Both the position numbers and the translations under genes were made by a program. A model generated the notes under the pieces. The model saw nothing but the letters and a program-made list of their open reading frames with translations. It made no database searches and was not told where the DNA came from. A stretch of DNA of 49,790 nucleotides from an uncultured Saprospiraceae bacterium (GTDB lineage: Bacteria > Bacteroidota > Bacteroidia > Chitinophagales > Saprospiraceae): assembly GCA_938007965.1 (NCBI GenBank), contig CALLMH010000029.1:1-49790 (forward strand). The letters are read 5' to 3'. Positions 47,009 to 49,790 of the stretch are shown here, one piece after another. Each line of letters starts with the position of its first letter. The first letter of the stretch is position 1.

Positions 47009-47142
47009 TCAACAATAATATAGTATGGAGTCCACTAGATAGGTCTATGGATAAGATGGAGCAGGAAGAAAAGTAGTGCTGCGATAGCAGATATATGTGG
47101 AATTTGTGTAGATTAGTTCCACATATACACAAGTTAGACACA
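47009..47142 (+). repeat. Cassette-border-like repeat, copy D2
   Basis: Second copy of the repeat at 34033-34161. It contains a perfect hairpin (ATATGTGGAA 47093-47102 with TTCCACATAT 47117-47126) and ends in GTTAGACACA (47133-47142), nine bases before the ATG of the 519-aa gene. The inverse, TGTGTCTAAC, lies six bases after that gene's stop. GTTAGAC fits the GTTRRRY core of integron attC sites. Confidence 0.6.
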
Positions 47143-47151
47143 ATTGAATAA

Positions 47152-48711
47152 ATGGAAATAGGAAATGTACTTGAACTTATAGGGATAATTATTGCAGTGA
47201 TTGCAATCATAAGCGAAAGGAATAGAAATTATATGTTTCTAAAATTCACGAAATATGATTTTGCTATAATCACCCTAACATTTCTTGTTATTAACTACTT
47301 AATATTCTACGATTGGTTTAGAGAAAGAATAGAATTCCTTAGCAAGTTTGAAATTGAGCATTTTCCTAATCAGTCAACTTGGTCATACCTTATAACATTG
47401 CTACTTCTAAGTTATTTCGTTTACAAAATATTCTTCGCAAAATTTCCAAACAGAAATATTAAAAATGTTAGGTCTTATTTTCTAAAGTTATTAAATGAAG
47501 GCGAATATGTTTTTTTATCAAGAATTATAGAAAAGGAATATTTGACTACTATTCCTAAATACCTGAATAAGATTAAAGAATTCAAACCAGAGATTAAAAG
47601 AAGATTTCCGAATCAAATTTATTATGAAGAATTATTCAAGAAAAGGGAAGAATATCTTAAAGAAGAAAACCTGTTGTTTGAATCAATGATATATCATAAT
47701 GTAATTCTTGATGACAATTTTATTGAATCAATCGCAAAGCAAAACCCTTATTACTTCACAGAAATTTTAAAGTGTATAAATAAGGAGAAGATTAGTAATG
47801 AGAAGCTTTTTCAAATATATCTAACTACAATTACAAGAAACAAAAACCGTCACTTAAAAAAGGAATTGTTCTCTAACTATTCGATAAATTATAATTCTGA
47901 ATATTCTTTTGATGAAGACTCAAAAATAATGAAATCCTTAGTTGATGATGCTTCAGTTGCATCTACAAACTTGGTCTGGAAAGGAGTAGCAGAATCAGCA
48001 ATTGATGAACTAAATGAAGAAATAAGAAAGCCAAATTCTATATTAAGAGATAGAGATATCGAATATATTAATTCAGAGATAAATGACTACTTAGTTACTT
48101 GGGCAATTCAATTTATTGACATTCTTGTAAGAGCATCTATAGTTCAAAAAATTAATGACCACATGTGGTTGTTTTACTACCCGATTTTCATAAGACTTAT
48201 GCTAACAAATCTTGAGTTTGAAGACGACCAGGGCAAACTAACCAATAGATCTACTCTAACATTTCAAATTTGTGAGAATATGATATCAAAAATGAATGAC
48301 TGGATAAACCTTAGTAAAGTTAATGATCTTCATAACTCTACAAATATAGTAGATTGTATGGGACGCGTAATCTGGGAAATTGGTTCGACTCGTAAGTTTA
48401 ATGCTGAAACAAAAACATATTTAATAAATTGGTCGTGGAGTAAATTTGTCAATATTACATACGCAGTAGAGCAAGATGATACAGCTGAAGTAATCCAAAG
48501 AAAATCAGACTTAAGAGATGAAATTAGAAACGCATCAATAGAAAAATATTATAATCCAACATTATTGATTGACTCACACAATTATGAATCTGAAAGCAGA
48601 ATATATAGAGAAACAATAAAAGAAGCATTTGAAAAAAGAGATAAAGTATTGTATCCTGATACAGCTCAAATAGTTATCAAATATAAAAATGAGGTAATAG
48701 ACAAGATATGA
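47152..48711 (+). CDS. Large membrane-anchored protein of unknown function (cassette-like gene)
   Basis: A 519-aa protein with three N-terminal helices (about 6-21, 36-54 and 78-96) and a long, Lys/Glu/Asn-rich, mostly helical cytoplasmic part. I recognise no domain. The gene is more AT-rich than the chromosomal genes to its left. It sits between an exact 10-bp inverted repeat (47133-47142 and 48717-48726) and behind a repeat of which another copy exists at 34 kb, which suggests acquisition as a single-gene mobile cassette. A defence role is possible for such genes but nothing in the sequence shows it. Confidence 0.7.
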   Translation: MEIGNVLELIGIIIAVIAIISERNRNYMFLKFTKYDFAIITLTFLVINYLIFYDWFRERIEFLSKFEIEHFPNQSTWSYLITLLLLSYFVYKIFFAKFPNRNIKNVRSYFLKLLNEGEYVFLSRIIEKEYLTTIPKYLNKIKEFKPEIKRRFPNQIYYEELFKKREEYLKEENLLFESMIYHNVILDDNFIESIAKQNPYYFTEILKCINKEKISNEKLFQIYLTTITRNKNRHLKKELFSNYSINYNSEYSFDEDSKIMKSLVDDASVASTNLVWKGVAESAIDELNEEIRKPNSILRDRDIEYINSEINDYLVTWAIQFIDILVRASIVQKINDHMWLFYYPIFIRLMLTNLEFEDDQGKLTNRSTLTFQICENMISKMNDWINLSKVNDLHNSTNIVDCMGRVIWEIGSTRKFNAETKTYLINWSWSKFVNITYAVEQDDTAEVIQRKSDLRDEIRNASIEKYYNPTLLIDSHNYESESRIYRETIKEAFEKRDKVLYPDTAQIVIKYKNEVIDKI

Positions 48712-48716
48712 GTAAC

Positions 48717-48776
48717 TGTGTCTAACAATATATAACAGATCATATCTCTTCGTACCTCAGAGAGACGATCGTTATA
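48717..48776 (+). repeat. Inverted-repeat end and hairpin after the 519-aa gene
   Basis: TGTGTCTAAC (48717-48726) is the inverse of 47133-47142 and contains GTCTAAC, which fits the RYYYAAC core of an attC site. A following hairpin pairs TATAAC-A-GATCATATCTCT (48731-48749) with AGAGAGACGATC-GTTATA (48759-48776), two mismatches. It could be part of a folded recombination site or a terminator. No exact GTTRRRY partner was found to its right. Confidence 0.5.
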
Positions 48777-48809
48777 ATTATCCGTTACCTTTCATTAAGA
48801 AGAACAAAA

Positions 48810-48929
48810 ATGAAGATCTGCCAAAGAATAGATTTAGATAAGAAATTGCTTTCTATAATTCAGGACAAAAATGTTAATAGCATGAGTTTGACAAAAATAA
48901 GTTATTCATTGTTAACCTCAAAAATTTAA
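48810..48929 (+). CDS. Possible 39-aa peptide
   Basis: A short frame from ATG 48810 to TAA 48927-48929, basic and Ser/Leu-rich, just before the 172-aa gene. No family, promoter or clear ribosome site. It may be chance. Confidence 0.2.
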   Translation: MKICQRIDLDKKLLSIIQDKNVNSMSLTKISYSLLTSKI

Positions 48930-48934
48930 TATAC

Positions 48935-49453
48935 GTGAAGTTTTACAAAGAAGTATCAAAGTTTGACCAATGGTTTATGATGATAGTACAATTGGCTCTA
49001 TTTATATTTTTTTTAGTTTGTATTATATATTTATTGCGACAAGAAATTTATAATGTTCCAGCTGGGAAAGGAGATAGAATTATCGGTTCCACAGAATTAC
49101 TTATTTTGTCATTTATTCCATTGTCAATACTACTGTTCTTAAGGTATATAGTATTAATAGTTAGTGTCAATGCAGATTCCATTTTCGTAAATTTAAAGCC
49201 ATTTGGAAGTCAAAAATATTTATTCAAAAATTTAAGAGACATAAGACTAATTAATTACGATTTTGTAGGTTACGGACTAAGATTTTCAGCAACATATGGA
49301 AAAGTTTATAACGCAAAAGGTAACTATGGGCTAAGTTTTGCAACAAATAGTGGTGAAAAAATTCTAATAGGAATAAAAGATCCGAAATTATTCTTGGAAT
49401 ATATGAACGATATTGAGTTGCCAATAAAAAATGAAACAAAAGGTAACATGTGA
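48935..49453 (+). CDS. Two-helix membrane protein with a PH-like C-terminal domain
   Basis: A 172-aa protein beginning with a GTG at 48935; an ATG at residue 15 (48977) is the alternative, but the residues before it (FYKEVSKFDQW) look like the usual polar lead-in to the first helix. Two helices (about 16-36 and 52-75) are followed by a beta-rich soluble part (NADSIFVNLKPFG..., GLSFATNSGEKILIGIKDPKLFLEYM) resembling bacterial PH-type domains. Function unknown. It is AT-rich, follows the cassette-like 519-aa gene, and its stop codon lies inside a GC-richer palindromic element. Confidence 0.6.
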   Translation: MKFYKEVSKFDQWFMMIVQLALFIFFLVCIIYLLRQEIYNVPAGKGDRIIGSTELLILSFIPLSILLFLRYIVLIVSVNADSIFVNLKPFGSQKYLFKNLRDIRLINYDFVGYGLRFSATYGKVYNAKGNYGLSFATNSGEKILIGIKDPKLFLEYMNDIELPIKNETKGNM

Positions 49454-49507
49454 CATGACGATCATGCTTCCTTCGTCAGCACGCCGCATGTCACTGGGAC
49501 GTTGAAC
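49441..49507 (+). repeat. attC-like palindromic element at the end of the 172-aa gene
   Basis: GTGACATG (49450-49457) and CATGTCAC (49487-49494) form an exact 8-bp inverted repeat overlapping the stop codon, flanked by AAC (49445-49447) and GTTGAAC (49501-49507), the latter fitting GTTRRRY. The segment is clearly GC-richer than its surroundings. This is the layout of an integron attC site, but the left core AGGTAAC fits RYYYAAC poorly. Confidence 0.4.
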
Positions 49508-49607
49508 ATCCCCAATCCATATTTTCAACCATAAGTCTCAGTAAATCAATGTAATATCCACTTATAGATCTACCTTAGTAGTATTAAATAATCAAAAAAA
49601 TACTACT

Positions 49608-49790
49608 ATGAAAACCGATCACGTCAAAGTAGAAAATGAAGTCCATGAGTACAGAAAATACCTGGTATTGAAGAATTTTCAACCCTCTACAGTCAACATG
49701 TATTGTCGTACATTAAGATCATTTTTTGGCTTTTGTAAGAAGAACTTTCCGAAAGAAGAAGTGAGTCAAAAGCTTGCACAAGAGTATCTT
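49608..49790 (+). CDS. Tyrosine recombinase, N-terminal part (runs off the window)
   Basis: ATG at 49608, open to the window end (61 codons). The sequence VENEVHEYRKYLVLKNFQPS, then TVNMYCRTLRSFFGFCK, matches the SAM-like core-binding domain at the start of phage/XerC/integron-type tyrosine recombinases. The catalytic domain lies outside, so the type cannot be decided. Next to cassette-like repeats it may be the enzyme that moves them. It reads in the same direction as the cassette-like genes. Confidence 0.7.
   Translation, partial: MKTDHVKVENEVHEYRKYLVLKNFQPSTVNMYCRTLRSFFGFCKKNFPKEEVSQKLAQEYL

Noticed and set aside
1-49790. CRISPR arrays, rRNA and tRNA genes, intact IS elements
   Set aside because: I saw no regularly spaced direct repeats, no rRNA-like segments, no convincing tRNA cloverleaf and no transposase frame; an exhaustive search was not possible by eye.

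Overview
The window looks like chromosomal DNA from a member of the Bacteroidota, possibly a Saprospiria-like lineage; the phylum is well supported, the class is a guess. Evidence: AT-rich DNA, several promoters of the Bacteroidota type (-7 TAnnTTTG with an upstream TTTG), weak Shine-Dalgarno signals, a fused ccoNO cbb3 oxidase subunit, a three-gene succinate dehydrogenase of the b558 type, TPR-containing histidine kinases, and a very long secreted Asp-box/PKD/LamG protein.

Layout. 0-3.6 kb: a nucleoside-hydrolase-like lipoprotein, then an ornithine-cyclodeaminase-family enzyme overlapping a PLP aminotransferase. 3.6-12.6 kb: four consecutive TPR sensor histidine kinases, three of them close paralogues, with no response regulator. 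13-17.5 kb: sdhCAB with a clear promoter and terminator, and a DUF983 protein. 17.8-20.1 kb: glpK-glpF. 20.1-26.3 kb: a cbb3 oxidase operon read leftwards (ccoS, ccoNO, ccoQ-like, ccoP, ccoG, ccoH, TauE/SafE-like). 26.7-33.7 kb: a cluster of CBS-domain and universal-stress proteins, a soluble FixL-like haem-PAS kinase, a receiver-CRP/FNR fusion regulator and a small membrane protein. 33.7-36.4 kb: dispersed repeats, a group II intron maturase remnant and a TMTC-like GT-C/TPR membrane protein. 37.2-41.7 kb: hemN and, divergently, a 37-aa membrane peptide plus a CcoI/FixI copper ATPase, then a 54-aa membrane protein. 41.7-46.3 kb: the giant secreted protein. 46.3 kb to the end: a repeat-rich accessory region with two unknown membrane proteins, cassette-like inverted repeats and the start of a tyrosine recombinase.

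The main discovery is regulatory. Palindromes of the form TGAY-N4-RTCA (FNR/CRP-like) lie upstream of the cbb3 operon, a coiled-coil gene, the CBS genes, the CBS-USP operon, the 73-aa membrane protein, hemN and the ccoI unit. In all seven promoters the box centre lies exactly 33 nt from the centre of a TAnnTTTG-like -7 element, which is class II activator geometry. Several promoters have a second box exactly 22 nt further out. A FixL-like kinase keeping the equivalents of the haem ligand and gating Arg, next to a receiver fused to a CRP-type DNA-binding domain, is a good candidate for the regulator. Together these suggest a compact oxygen-responsive circuit in which FixL, FixJ and FixK functions are carried by two proteins, controlling high-affinity respiration, copper supply, anaerobic haem synthesis and CBS/USP stress proteins.
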